From Cladophialophora immunda (lineage: Eukaryota > Ascomycota > Eurotiomycetes > Chaetothyriales > Herpotrichiellaceae), in assembly GCF_000835495.1 (NCBI RefSeq), contig NW_015622541.1, positions 4,588,001-4,652,000 of the forward strand: 64,000 nt of DNA, given 5' to 3'. A model generated the notes under the pieces. That model made no database searches. It was not told where the DNA came from and saw nothing but the letters and a program-made list of their open reading frames with translations. Of the stretch, positions 33,365 through 44,526 are shown one piece after another (position 1 is the stretch's first letter; each line of letters opens with the position of its first letter). The position numbers and the translations under genes were made by a program.

Positions 33365-35490
33365 TGGGCAAGAACGAAATGAATGATCTCGGTAGAAGGA
33401 GTGGCTGAAGGAAAAGTCCTTCCAAAAGTGAGAGAAGGGAATGAGAGCTGTTGTTAGCGAAAGGACGTTGAAAGGTCAAAAGAAAGTGCGAGGGATCGGA
33501 AGGGATATATAACACTGCAAACTGAGGTGCATCCAGAGGAGCTAACAACATATAGGGGTATTATGAGAAATATCACGGGAATGAGGCTGGGGAAAGAGGC
33601 GCTGCCATCACCATGACTGCAGGCCTGGCATTTGGTCTCGCCCATGCCGTCAACTGTGTCCATGAAGCCCAAGCAAACTGAGGGGACGCCACGAAGTTGT
33701 CCACGGAGGCCGGACGAGGGCAGTGGATGAGTTGGTGGAGGCCCAGCGAAACTGATAGCTTTGACAGAGCTTTCCAATTTCCCTAAGGGATGCGAGTTTA
33801 GATACAGGGTTCCCTAAAGAGTGAGTATAACTTGACAAAAAAAAGGTCGACTGGTCATCAGAAACTTAACAGTAATGCGACACGCAGCTGATATTGGAGG
33901 AGTTCGGTTCGCTGTCCCTAGGGGCTCTGTTGAAGACGGCTGGACACGACGCAAAGCCGACCGACAAAATGAACACATCCATGAGGTCGAGGATATCGCA
34001 GCCGATAGAGAGCGAAGTTCGACATGCCTTTCAGGTCCAGACCCAGCTCGTTGCCCCCAAAGACACATGGAGGTGTTTTCGAGGAAGACCAACCACCATA
34101 AAGTCCTCACAACAATGATGGGACACATGTTGTCATCTGAATTCCCGACCTTTCAAGTTGCAGACCGTGCATTGCTGTCGATGCCACCCCAAAGCCCGAA
34201 ATACTGGTGGCATCGTCGGACGCAGGACTGAATCAGAAGGTGGTGATATGAGCTTGCGCCTCGACAGCCATGGCCGATGATACAGGGGGATTAGGTGGCA
34301 AAGATCAGCAGTGGAAGAAGACACGTGCTCTCCTCCAGCATCAAGCAGAGCGAAGCCCACCGGAAGGAGATACATGGTGCCATTGCTCTTGAAGGGATTG
34401 AAGTGAGGGCGCAGTTTTCGAAAGGTCAAGTTCTAGTTTGGCGGTTGCAGCGGAAGGTGGATCCCGTGATGTGCGGGCTTGTCTACTAGTCTGGGAGATA
34501 TCTGGTTAGTGCGGCTTGGCAGCGGTGTGTGGTTGGCTCGGTATCGACTGCCATCCGATTTCCCCTCTTTGTTGCACACCTCGTGCTGGTGCTAAGCTGT
34601 GTGAGGCTCCCAATCGTTCGGTTGTCCGTGCCGATAATGCGCGTGCTGCAGTCCGAGTGGATGTGCGGTGGGGGCCCCTGCGTTACCTAGGCTTCTCTTA
34701 CACCCTGCATTCGCCTGTTATCGTGGGCTGGGGAGGGCTTCCCATGGGTGCTACCCAGCCAGCCCAGCAGGCCCAGCAGGCCCAGGTAAGGATGCAGGGA
34801 CCCCTAATTTCTGGACGCCGAATTGCTTGAATGCCTTTTGCCCCTGCGGGCCGGACCCCTACACGCAACGAGGAATGTTCCTGAACTCTTGTGCAACGAC
34901 AATGCTGTTTGATAGATAGGTTCCCGAGGAGGTAGACAATGAACAAACACAAACACACCCGCTTTGGGTGTCTTTGAATGCGCAGTTCAAACCTTGCTTG
35001 CTTAGTTAGCGGTCAGGAAGGCGTCCTTTTTGCCCCTAACCCCGCCAGATCTGCGCCTAAGCGAGCTCCCCGAAAGCACCCCCCATACAAGGACGAGTAG
35101 GTACATGATCTATGGCACACTGCTGCTGGGGAGAGGCCCGACACAATTGGCTGCGTCGCCCATTGATGCCGCTACCCTTTTCAACTATTGTTTCCCGTGG
35201 TTTGTACGGAGTACCTTCCCTTGTCTCCTCCTATCTACTACCCGAGGTGGGCAGCAGAGAAAGGGCAAGAAGCTGCGATACCTGGCTGGGGTGTTTGCCC
35301 TTCCGCGACCGCCGGTTACACGTTTCAATTTTAAATCTCTCGCCTGTGCCACTATCTCTGGCCTCCTTGTCATCCCGTGATACTCGAGAGAGACGATATC
35401 GCTCTTCTCGGATGTTTTTTCCCCCAGCTGCACACCCACCTCCATCAAGTCCTCGTTTCCCCTTTCTGTACCCCTGACCATTCCTCTGCA
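33365..35490. other. Long intergenic region, no gene seen
   Basis: About 2.1 kb between divergent genes. Short frames only. CAGCAGGCCCAG repeats occur near 34765-34785, and a C/T-rich stretch at about 35390-35490 directly precedes the CCCH gene and is probably its 5' leader. No tRNA or transposon ends recognised. Confidence 0.5.
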
Positions 35491-37618
35491 ATGGCAGACG
35501 GCACTGTGCAACCTGCAGCTGCGTGGAAGTCGTTGGAGAAGGATTACAGGGCTAAGTGCGGCGAGGCTGATGCCGTCTTTGAGGTGCGGCGAACTCCCCC
35601 CTCCTCCCTTCATCAGGATTGTGGCCGCTGACTTCTTCAGAAACTATGTGAACTCCATACCGCTAAAGAAGCAGAATGTGAGAACCTCAGGTATGATCTT
35701 CAGGATCAAACCGAGTCTCGAAGACAATGGCACAAGCGCGCCGCCGAAGCCGAATCTCGTCTGGTCTGTCCATCTTCTTTTCCTGACTCTCAGTGCGTCG
35801 TTTACTGATCCATCACCACAGTCGAGTGTTCAACATGTCATGGTCCTCGTCGACGGGAATCACCACTTTTTCAACCCAAATCTTGTAAGAGCAGGAATAC
35901 AGGGGGCAAAATCAGCCATAGACGCTCTCGTGGCTGAAGCCAAAACTTTCGCTCGCGAGCAGCACAAAAATGACCTGCCCGACCACCTTTCGGTAGTAGT
36001 GCACATTTTCATCGACGTTGGCAAGCTGGCCGATGACCTCTCAATCGCGGGCGTGCTTCCCGATCCTGATCAGCTCTGGACTTTCATTCAAGATGCAGGT
36101 AAACTGGAGCCGGGTATCACAATCTCCGACTGTGGTGCTGGTCGCCATGCTGTCGATGCAAAGATGAAGCGTGAGTCAAAGTGGATCCTCTTGGGGGCTA
36201 TTACTGAACGAGGTCCAGACTTTTACGAATTGTATCTCGAAAACTGCCATTGCAGACATCTTTTTCTGGCTTTGGATCGCCAGTCAGAATACCACAAAAT
36301 CCTTCAGACCTATGCCGACGACGATTACACACGGTCAAAGACGTCTCTCGTTCGGCTGGGAGAAGAGCTGTCCAATGGCTACAACTCCCCATTCCATAAA
36401 GTTGACTTCTCGGTCATTCAAGCTGTGCCTAAACAGGCCACCTCCTTCACTCTGATCGGTCCGCAGATCAACGGGACAGGCATGGGCCCGTCCCCAGTTC
36501 AACAATACGGCGGCACGAGTGTGCAGTCACTGCCAACTCACCTTAGCAATTCGAAGCCCTTTGTACAACCAGCTCCGCCCTCCCATCCGCCCCCCCGTGG
36601 TCCCAAGGCTGCAAAGCCTCCGGCCCGGACCTTTGAGAAAATACAGAAGCCAGGCTCCACAGTCTCATCAGTGCCTGCAAAACCACAGGTTGAAAGAAAT
36701 GGCGATATTGACAAATTGGAAGGCTCAAGCTCGGTCGGAGTCGTCAAACTTGACACGTCGTCACACTCTTCTCGTCACTCAAAAGCTGCAGAGCAGAGCT
36801 GGGAGAATGCGCAAACTAACAGTTACGCACCACCTGCGATCGTAGACCCATGGGGGGAGGAAAAACCAACAACCAAATATGTGGATGAGGAATCTGTCCC
36901 GTGGAGGAGACCAAACAGCAGTCAAAGTAGGAGGCAGAAGGCCGGGCACCGGAAAAAAAATCGTCCATTCAATGGCCAACCACCAAAACAGTCTCCTCGA
37001 CATTTTGAAGGCTCGTGGGATGAGATGGTCCAAAGTGAGCAGTCCAAAGCACCGACCCAAGTGTCATCCCCTTCACCGGCGCCAACAAGCTCGTCCCTTT
37101 TGGCGGCCGCAACCAGATCGAACGACTTTACGCCGGCATTCACACGTCAAGCTTTGACAAAACCCGACCCAAACCCTTTAGCACGCCCGATTTGCTCTCC
37201 CGTTGCTTTGAACCAGCTGGGGCAGCGCATCGACTTGAAACTTCCGCGCGAGACAGCGTCTGAGCGCGAAGCTTTCGATTCGCGTGTAAACAATCGACAA
37301 TTGTGCAATGAGCATCACATGCGAAGCAGCTGTACCGATACAAAGTGTCCGTTCGACCACGAGGAGATTTCGGACGGCATTTATCTTGCATTGCGAAACA
37401 TCGCTCGTAACACGCCGTGCAACGAAGGCGCCGAATGCCGACGCCACGATTGCTACTGGGCCCATCATTGTCCCAACACGTCAAAGTTCTCCACTTGCGC
37501 CAGAGTCATGTGTCCCTTCAACAAGAAGAGTTTGCACTCAACTGTCGACCTGGAAATTGTCGACATGATTCGACCACCGGAAGTAAAGACGCAACGAGAA
37601 GAGGAATTGCTGCTGTGA
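35491..37618 (+). CDS. CCCH zinc-finger protein with N-terminal NYN-like domain
   Basis: Four exons by my reading: 35491-35583, 35641-35763, 35822-36170, 36219-37618; 654 aa. After a short coiled-coil (ENLRYDLQDQTESRRQW) comes a Rossmann-like segment starting VMVLVDGNHHFF with VVVHIFIDVGKLA, as in fungal proteins with a NYN/PIN-like domain followed by C-terminal zinc fingers. The middle is Pro/Ser-rich. The C-terminus has a finger CNEHHMRSSCTDTKCPFDH (Cx8Cx4Cx3H) and a second CNEGAECRRHDCYWAHHC. RNA binding is likely; nuclease activity is possible since acidic residues of the VDGN type are present. The third intron (48 nt, GTGAGT donor, ACTGAAC branch, CCAG acceptor) is in frame, so an unspliced form would gain 16 residues. 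Confidence 0.8.
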
Positions 37619-38412
37619 CCGACGGTCAATTGCTTGAGGAAGAAGAGATGAGCTACCGAAGGACTGCGAGAGATGGAATTTCGAAGCAAAGAGGGGCGAA
37701 AACTGTGAAGACATTTCTTTCCTTTCCTTTTTCCTGAGCATCAACATACGATGGCGTTCTCACACGTTGGTGGAAGCGGAGGATTTACCGAGGACGCAAG
37801 AAAAGCCTATTGGGATAGAAGAACCGCCAAAAACGCTTGGGAGGCGGCCATTCGTAACGCGTCGTGAATCATAATGATGTGGCCTACTAGCGCCAGCGAG
37901 CTACCGTGCAGCAGGCTATTCCTCTGACCCTGATATGGAATCTGATTTCATTGCTCAGAGAGTAACTCCTGGACGAGCCCTTGACTGCGAGGTGTCTGTC
38001 CAATGCGAACGTCGCAGGTAGAAGGCTGGGTTGTAGAGCTATGCTTGTGATGAACTCGAAACTGACCGGTACCATTAGCGAACGAGTGGTAAAATGGCTG
38101 GGAGAGGGTAAACCAACCCGATGCCGGTGAAGCTATGGTGCCGATCAACTATCGGCAGTGTCCAATCCTTCTCGTCAAGGCTGGATGAGGTGTTGCCCGA
38201 TTGAGACATATCGCGCCACATTTTCATATGTGCAGATCGTCCGAGATGGTGGCCGAGCCCGGTACTCAAGCGCACCAGGTAAGGTGCAAGACTGCGTTTT
38301 GGAGGGTGCATCCCCAGCAGTAACGCTCAGTCTTATGAGGAGAGGTGTAGCTCCAAGCCACCGAACAAACTCCTCCTGGGCAGTGTCTCAAATCGGTGTC
38401 AGTCGGGGGCCT
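37619..38412. other. Intergenic between convergent genes
   Basis: About 800 nt. An ATG-led frame at 37751-37867 (about 38 codons, rich in Ala/Arg/Trp) is too short to support. Otherwise 3' flanking sequence only. Confidence 0.45.
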
Positions 38413-38832
38413 TCAGTCCCTGTCCATTTTGTCCTCGTCACGGTCCCTCCGCCTGTCTCTGTCGCGGCTCCGGCTCCGACTCCTGCTCTTGCTCCTGCTC
38501 CGCGACTTGCTCCGGCTTCGACTCCTCCCGCCTCTGCCGCCGGCGCCACGGCCCTTGGTCGCGACGCCGCTGGCACGGCTTCCCTTGTCCTTTGGCGGCG
38601 GCCGCACGAAGGCGTAGTCGACGGAAATCGTCTGGTCGAGGAGTTTCGCGCCGTCCAGGGCCTTGATCGCGGCCTGCGCTTCGACTTGGGTAGGGTATTC
38701 GATCAGGACGTAGCCCTAGATTGCCAAAAAAAAAGAGTCACCACAGAGCCCTAGGGTAACAGCGTTTTATGTCTCTTTTTTCCCCATCTCCCCACGCCGC
38801 CATGGAGAAACATGCCCGTCGCACTCCTTTTT

Positions 38833-38871
<39 letters not shown>

Positions 38872-39193
38872 TAATCACATATCCAACAAGAAGAAGGTGC
38901 AGTTCCCAGAAACATACCTTGACGTACCCCGTCCTCCGGTCCAGATTCAAATGCAAATTCTTAATGTCCCCGTACTCGGCGAAGAGATCGTGGATGTCCT
39001 CCTCGGTGGCCTCCTCGTGGATGTTGGTCGCAATCACGATCCAGCCTTCGATGCTGCGGACCGCGACGGCGTTTTGGGCCGTGCGAGCCTCGGCGCCCGC
39101 GGTGGCAGACGACTTTTTGGTGTCGGTGGGAGACGAGGTGCCGTTTTTGGAGTCCGCGGGAGCGGCGGTGTCCACGTCCATTTCGGTCGACAT
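38413..39193 (-). CDS. RNA-binding protein Y14/RBM8, exon-junction complex core
   Basis: Two exons, 39193-38918 and 38715-38413; 192 aa. An acidic Ser/Thr-rich N-terminus leads into a single RRM beginning [26 protein letters not shown] motifs follow: the strand IVIATNI, then after the splice [40 protein letters not shown] closes the domain. The tail is an RS-like domain ([19 protein letters not shown]). This is the layout of Y14, which with Mago forms the EJC core deposited on spliced mRNA in the nucleus. The intron (202 nt) falls within the RNP1 loop, between two GYV codon sets, and carries a T10(CT)n tract. Assignment is strong. Confidence 0.9.
38828..38870 (+). repeat. T-run followed by (CT)n microsatellite
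   Basis: Ten T residues followed by about sixteen CT repeats, inside the intron of the Y14 gene. On the coding (minus) strand this is a (GA)n-A10 tract in the upstream half of the intron. Confidence 0.9.
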
Positions 39194-39508
39194 GGTTGCG
39201 GGTGATTATGTAGAGAGGGAGACAGAGACAGAGAGAGACGGCGATGATATCGCGAGAGACAGGTCTGGGGGAGGGTTATAGGGAAGAAGTATTGTAAGGT
39301 AGTTGTGAGGTGTAGAGTACCGAGCAAAATTCCAAGGCTCGATGTCTGTTCCTGAACTCTATGACCTGCCCTCGCCCGCAGCCGGAGTTTAACCAGCGAG
39401 GCTGGAGGAACAAAGCTCCGACATTTCTCTCTATTCACCTCCTGCGTACAGGTACACAGAGTATATACCTCTACTCTGCACGGTCAGCCCAAGTTGTAGG
39501 CCATCCGA
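39194..39508. other. Upstream of Y14, GA-rich leader
   Basis: 315 nt. GAGAGACAGAGACAGAGAGAG just upstream of the Y14 start is CT-rich on its coding strand, as is common in fungal 5' leaders. No gene. Confidence 0.5.
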
Positions 39509-40210
39509 TTAAGTTCGGCGGCGACGGAGGCAGTCATCCTTCTCCGACACCGGTGCCATCTGCAAGAATCCATGGGTCAAGTCAGGATAATTATGCCAAC
39601 GAACAGCTACATCAGCCTCGTGCAGCTTGCTACCATATTCGACCCCGGCATCCCTTAGCGGGTCGAATCCGCAGGTGAACAACACGACCTCCGGCTCGCC
39701 TTTGAGGAAGTCGACGCTCTGCTTGCCGGAACTGATGTACATGTGGCTAGGCGGATACGCTTCCTGCAACGCCCTTGGTAAGTAATTGTTGGCGAAGCTC
39801 AAGATGCCGCTCCACTCGAGACAGAGGCCCCGTGTTGTTCTCTTTGGCGGCCGGCGTGTCGAACAGCACCCTTGATTCAGGACTCAAGAGCAGCTGTCCG
39901 GCCATGTTCTTCCTGCCTTCGTCACGTCGCCGCACAGCCACTGCCTCTGTCATGTTGCCGCCTGCGGAATTCCATTGTGCTAATCGGGGCTTGCTTGTTG
40001 TCCGGAAGGGCGTGGAATCCAAAGATTGCGAGATGGTGCTTCCGCTCTGAGTGAAGCCGTCAAGCTCTCCCAGATGCAACTGGGGATACAGCTTCAAGAA
40101 TGGGAAGATTGATGGCGCGATGGATGGCCTTCCCACAGGCTTTGGGGTCTGTCGAGAAGCCATCCTCGTTGTGAAAGAGTAACACAGACAACTTCCATCA
40201 CCACATTCAG
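39509..40210 (-). pseudogene. Alpha/beta hydrolase (HSL/esterase type), decayed
   Basis: On the minus strand pieces of an alpha/beta-hydrolase-3 protein occur in different frames. First comes LLFHNEDGFSTDP, where an HGGG oxyanion motif would be; then WNSAGGNMTEAVAVRRRDEG with AGQLLLSP (usual GDSAGGNMT, nucleophile Ser kept). After a one-base frame change near 39830 come LEWSGILSFANNYLP, EVVLFTCGFDPLRDAGVEYG (catalytic Asp) and NYPDLTHGFLQM (catalytic His). Stops and shifts prevent a single product, and I found no introns that would mend them. It is likely a dead esterase or lipase gene, although undetected short introns remain possible. Confidence 0.6.
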
Positions 40211-40893
40211 AACGAGAATCCCAGAAGTTGAAATCGCACTTCATCAGTAGTAGCTTGCAGACGTTGCTTCCACCATTAGCTTCCCGTTGGGTGGTCCAGC
40301 ATGAAGACATCCGCCAGGTCCAAGCTTACAGTGCAGAAAGCCTCCTAGAATAGGTCCAAGATCCGTACTTGATTGAGAGAAATCTCCGAACTGTAAAGCC
40401 CCCTTCCATGCGTCCACATGCTGGATTTCGAAAGAGACCAAGGTGTCTGTAGGAAATGCTTGCTGCTTCACTCAAGGATGCAAATCCAGCTGGAGAGAGG
40501 CAGATATGACACTTGCAATACTGTATTTGTTTTGTTTTTGAGCTCTGAAACCTGCATGTTGACGTGCTCTTGCTTGTTCTAGGCTTACATTGGAAAATCC
40601 ATACACACTTCAGCACAGAATGCCCCTTGCTCCATTACTCGTCTCCGTGAGACACATTTTCTCGGGATGTCGATACTCGATCTCACTTCGCGACCTTCCA
40701 AAACATTGCTGGAAGCAAACCCTTGGGAACTTCCACCGTCCAGCGCAATCCAGATATTGCGCGCAACTCCACACAACCCACTGGTACCCGCTACTCGTCT
40801 CATTTCGTCTCTGCGTGGCGCGGTTCGCTACCACAAAAGGGTATATCTTGACTGGTTCACACAATCCCAATATCCAAGCTATACGGATTCCCT
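40211..40893. other. Intergenic, no gene seen
   Basis: About 680 nt upstream of the decayed hydrolase; may include its unrecognisable N-terminal part. Nothing else supported. Confidence 0.45.
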
Positions 40894-41907
40894 CTAGAAA
40901 AAGAGGTAAGCGATGAGGAAGCTGAGTAGACATAGCGCGGCCACGATTTGCAGTGGAACTCCTGACTCGTGGCTCTGCTGTACCACCGCCTGGACTTTCT
41001 CGTTCGCCTCCTGCGCCTTTCTCTGCCGGAATTGTGGATCTTGCAGCTGGCTTGTCAATTTCTGAATCTGGGCCTTTGCGGCTGTTAACTGTTCCTTCAA
41101 CTCCTCGTTTGAGGTGGGGACGGCGCTGGCAACAGTAGAAGCAGCAGTGGTGAGGCCAGTCGCTTCCGCGGCATTAGCCACCGATGTCTTGACGGATTCG
41201 GCGGCTGATACGTTGGTTGATGATTGCTGAGCGGGGGAGCCGAACTGCGGAGTCGGGGAAGAGTAGGCCGGCGGTTGCTCTTCGTGAGAAGACACGCCGT
41301 TGGGTGTGGCTGCAGTGGCAGGGAGGAAGTTGACACGGATTTTCCTTTCTTGAATGCTGGTTTTGGCCGTCTTCTCCACCGTCTGCCAGAGCGTTGTGAC
41401 ATTGGGATCTTGATCGGCTGAAGTGAGGACGGACTGAACGAGGAACTTATCCCGGCATTTGGCGTCCAGCGGAGGTTCTTCTTTCATTGCTTGTAGGAGG
41501 ACTATAGAGATTAGCCATAGGGAGTGCAGGTCGGAGCGTCAAATTATACCTTGAACATCGACAGATTCATTGGGCGCGATGATACCAGAGTTCGGTCGCA
41601 CACAGTATCTAACCCAGCATTAGAGAAGTGTCCTTTGTTCCCTCCTCTTTCTCGGGCGCAGAACTCACTGCTTAGGGGCTGTAGTCTTGACCTGTTTACT
41701 ATCTGTTAGCTTGCGCAGCATCACTTGAAAGACGGAGAGAAATCATACCTTGAAGGCCACAGGCTGGCTATTGCCATTCGTGAGCTTGAGAATCTCGGTA
41801 ACTTCGCGATTGAAAGGGCCTGCTCAAATGTAAGAGTATGTCGTGTTCGAGGAGCGAGGGTACTGACGTCGGAAGCCCAATTCGGCCGGCTGGAGATCTA
41901 CAGACAT
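40894..41907 (-). CDS. VAP family (MSP domain) ER membrane tether, Scs2-like
   Basis: Five exons: 41907-41868, 41819-41749, 41691-41669, 41608-41550, 41501-40894; 266 aa. The MSP domain reads MSVDLQPAELGFRRPFNREV, TEILKLTNGNSQPVAFKVKT, TAPKQYCVRPNSGIIAPNES and VLLQAM, then CRDKFLVQSV; the TTAPKxYCVRPN FFAT-binding surface is intact. A Pro/Ser/Ala linker, a coiled-coil (NEELKEQLTAAKAQIQKLTS) and a C-terminal anchor (IVAALCLLSFLIAYLFF) complete the tail-anchored ER protein. Such proteins recruit FFAT-motif lipid-transfer proteins and regulate ER-plasma membrane contacts. The 23-nt third exon is supported by frame and by family sequence on both sides. Strong assignment. Confidence 0.92.
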
Positions 41908-42755
41908 GGTAGATTGTCACGGAGACGATGCGCAGTCCTACGGCGAGGAGAACGACAACTGGAGGGTTGTAGAAGATCAAGACAGAAGGATGTTAGGGTA
42001 AAGGATTGCTGTGAACGTGTCAAATTGATAGAGATGCCGAGTGGATTGTTCAGCAGAGGCTTGGAAGTTTAGCGAGGCGAAGGAAGGGGAAGGCCTATGA
42101 CGACCTTACAAGGTGATGCGCAGTCTCCGTGACAAGAATCGAGAACCGGATTAGGAGAGGCTGGAAGACGGTTAATGGTGAATAAGGCCGCAAAGCCACT
42201 CAGGGGATCCGGGTCAGTCACAGATATGGGGGCAGTGGCGCCTACAGGAAGGAGCTACTGACACCCGGGCTGTATTTGGTGGGCGTGACACCGGGCGTGA
42301 TGACGCTGATATGTGAAGCCCACTAACTGTTGGTTTCCTTAGGCATCCTCGGCGTCTACTCGAAGCTACCCCGACGCCTAGGAGGTAGCCCAATGGTCTT
42401 CCTAGCCTGCGAATCCACCAGCGTCCGTCCAAAAGTGTCCCGCATGGAACTCGGTCCCTTGGTAAATTCAAGTCACCTCCCCGCACCCTCGTTGCACCAT
42501 CGACTGTAACAGTAGACTGTTTGCTGCCTCTAGATACAATCGCTAGCAGTGACTGCATCCTCTGACTACCGTGTCTTCTCCTTCACCGTCGCCGCCACCC
42601 TCACACTCAAGCCACCATTCCGCCACCACCTACATCCATTTAAATATCCTCCGCTTCCGAGTTCCGCTGCCTCTTCCTCGATCTTCCTCCTACACCAGCC
42701 TGGCCCGGTCCAAAACACCACTCGAGGAATCTAATAGACTACACTGAAAACAACC
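41908..42755. other. Divergent promoter of VAP and UBX genes
   Basis: About 850 nt between two head-to-head genes. CT-rich stretches close to the UBX start (about 42580-42720) fit a 5' leader. No gene. Confidence 0.5.
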
Positions 42756-43728
42756 ATGGCCACGTCTGATCTGGACCAACTAGTCATGATGGGCTTCGAC
42801 AAGGAACGCAGTGAAATGGCACTGAAGAGTACAGGTGGTTGTAAGTAAACGGAACCGTCCACACCTTCGGCCTATGCTGAATGTTGCGACAGTGGCAGAC
42901 GCGATTGACTGGCTCGATGCAAACTCGTCAAAATCACTAGATGAACTGAAAGCCGAGAAGGACGCGGCAGCAGAGGCAAAGGCAGCAGAGGCAGCCGAGG
43001 AGGCGCGGAGTCTTGTGTGCAACGAATGTGGGAAGAAGTTCAGAGGGACCGCTCAGGCAGAGTTCCACGCATCAAAGTCTGGCCATACCGACTTCTCGGA
43101 ATCAATCGAAGAAATCACACCCCTGACCGAGGAAGAGAAAAAGGCCAAGCTCGCAGAGTTGAGAGAGAAACTGGCAGCCAAGCGAGCCGTCCAGTCGGAA
43201 CAAGACAAGATCGACAAGAAACGCAACGAACAAATCAGCCGGAAGAAGACCAAGGAAACAGAAGATCTCAAGGAGCAACTCAAGGCCAAGGAGCAGATCA
43301 AGGAGGCCGAAAAGAAGAGACGCGAGAGGCAAGAGGACATTGACGCGAAGAAGCGGATTCAGGCCAAGATCGCCGCCGACAAAGAAGAACGAAGATTGCG
43401 AATGGAGCGGGAAAAGGCTGGGCGAGCCGGGACAGCCCCCCCAGTTGCGGCAGCACCCCCTCCGGCAGCGGCTCCTGCAGTTTCCAAACCGGCGTCGGAG
43501 TACAAGGAGACACGGTTAAGATTGCAGACATCGACGGGAAATATCATGAAAACCTTCCCTGTCGAGACAACCTTGTTCGAGGTAGCGGCGGCCGTGGGGG
43601 AGGAAACCGGTCGGGACGTCGAAAGCTTCACACAGAACTTCCCGAGAAAGGTCTTCAACCAGGAATACTTTGGGGAGAGTCTGAAGGATCTAAAGCTCGT
43701 GCCCAGTGCCAGCTTGATTGTGAAGTAG
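42756..43728 (+). CDS. UBA-UBX domain protein (p97/Cdc48 cofactor, UBXN1-like)
   Basis: Two exons, 42756-42840 and 42893-43728; 306 aa. An N-terminal UBA domain (LDQLVMMGFDKERSEMALK, joined across the intron to LADAIDWLDAN) binds ubiquitin. A C2H2-like finger CNECGKKF...EFHASKSGH follows near residues 80-105, then a long charged coiled-coil. A C-terminal UBX fold runs from ETRLRLQTSTGNIMKTFP through FTQNFPRKVFNQEYFGESL to ending LVPSASLIVK. This UBA-finger-coil-UBX order is that of UBXN1/SAKS1. The protein should link ubiquitylated substrates to Cdc48/p97. Intron position in the UBA domain and the closing SLIVK are as expected. High confidence. Confidence 0.9.
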
Positions 43729-44526
43729 GTCTGGCTCCGTTTGTTTGCATGCTGCTTTTGATTCTTCATGGCGAAGGCGTCTCGGCCAGACTGGCTTCTT
43801 ACGAGGCCGTTTCTATGTGGGTTGGAGCTGACCGACAAACACAAGGGACTATCCATTGCCCTGGTAGCACTCGGGTTCTCGGAGCTTATGGCGCATATAG
43901 ATAAAGCAGACACATTCCCCCGAAGGATATCTAGCTTGAAAGACAAAAGGGGATCAAGAGGCAGGTGTCATTTTGTTGAGGGCAACTGACTCAAGCTCAT
44001 CCAGCCTCGTCCTGTGCGTCTTCTCAATCCATCCAAGGTCTTGTGCCAGGTCCCCCTTTCGTGCTTCGCGACAAAACGACATCGCCAGCTGGTCAGCTGA
44101 TACTCCGTCTCTCAATCATCTGAGCTGTGTATCAGCCTCTCGAATATACAAATTCCATATCTTGGGTAGACGTCGAGGAGCAGAAGAGAGCATGAATCCT
44201 GTACTCGGGTGGACGAATAACTCATAGATCGTCAGCTGGTGATTTCTGGTCGAGCACGACCAACATTGTTTGCGTACGAATTCCAGTGGCCGTCTTCCTC
44301 GACCGCAGACTCGCAACGAAATCCTCCAGACAGATCCTGGTTATCGCTAGCATCCCATACTCTCCTGCATCGACGGGACAACGCCCTTTGGAAGTCCCGA
44401 AGCCACTCGTTCAGTGTGGAGCGAAGGGTGGTATATCATACCAATCCGACCGCTCTCTCGGGGCAGAGGAAGGTCTATCTTTGTTGGATGCCTTTGCACA
44501 ATTGCTGTCGTCTTTCCGATGACAAC
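43729..44526. other. Intergenic between convergent genes
   Basis: About 800 nt of 3' flanking sequence. Open frames near 44239-44673 are antisense to, or run into, the next gene. Nothing supported. Confidence 0.45.

Noticed and set aside
37751..37867. Short ATG-led frame of about 38 codons after the CCCH gene
   Set aside because: Too short and no recognised family.
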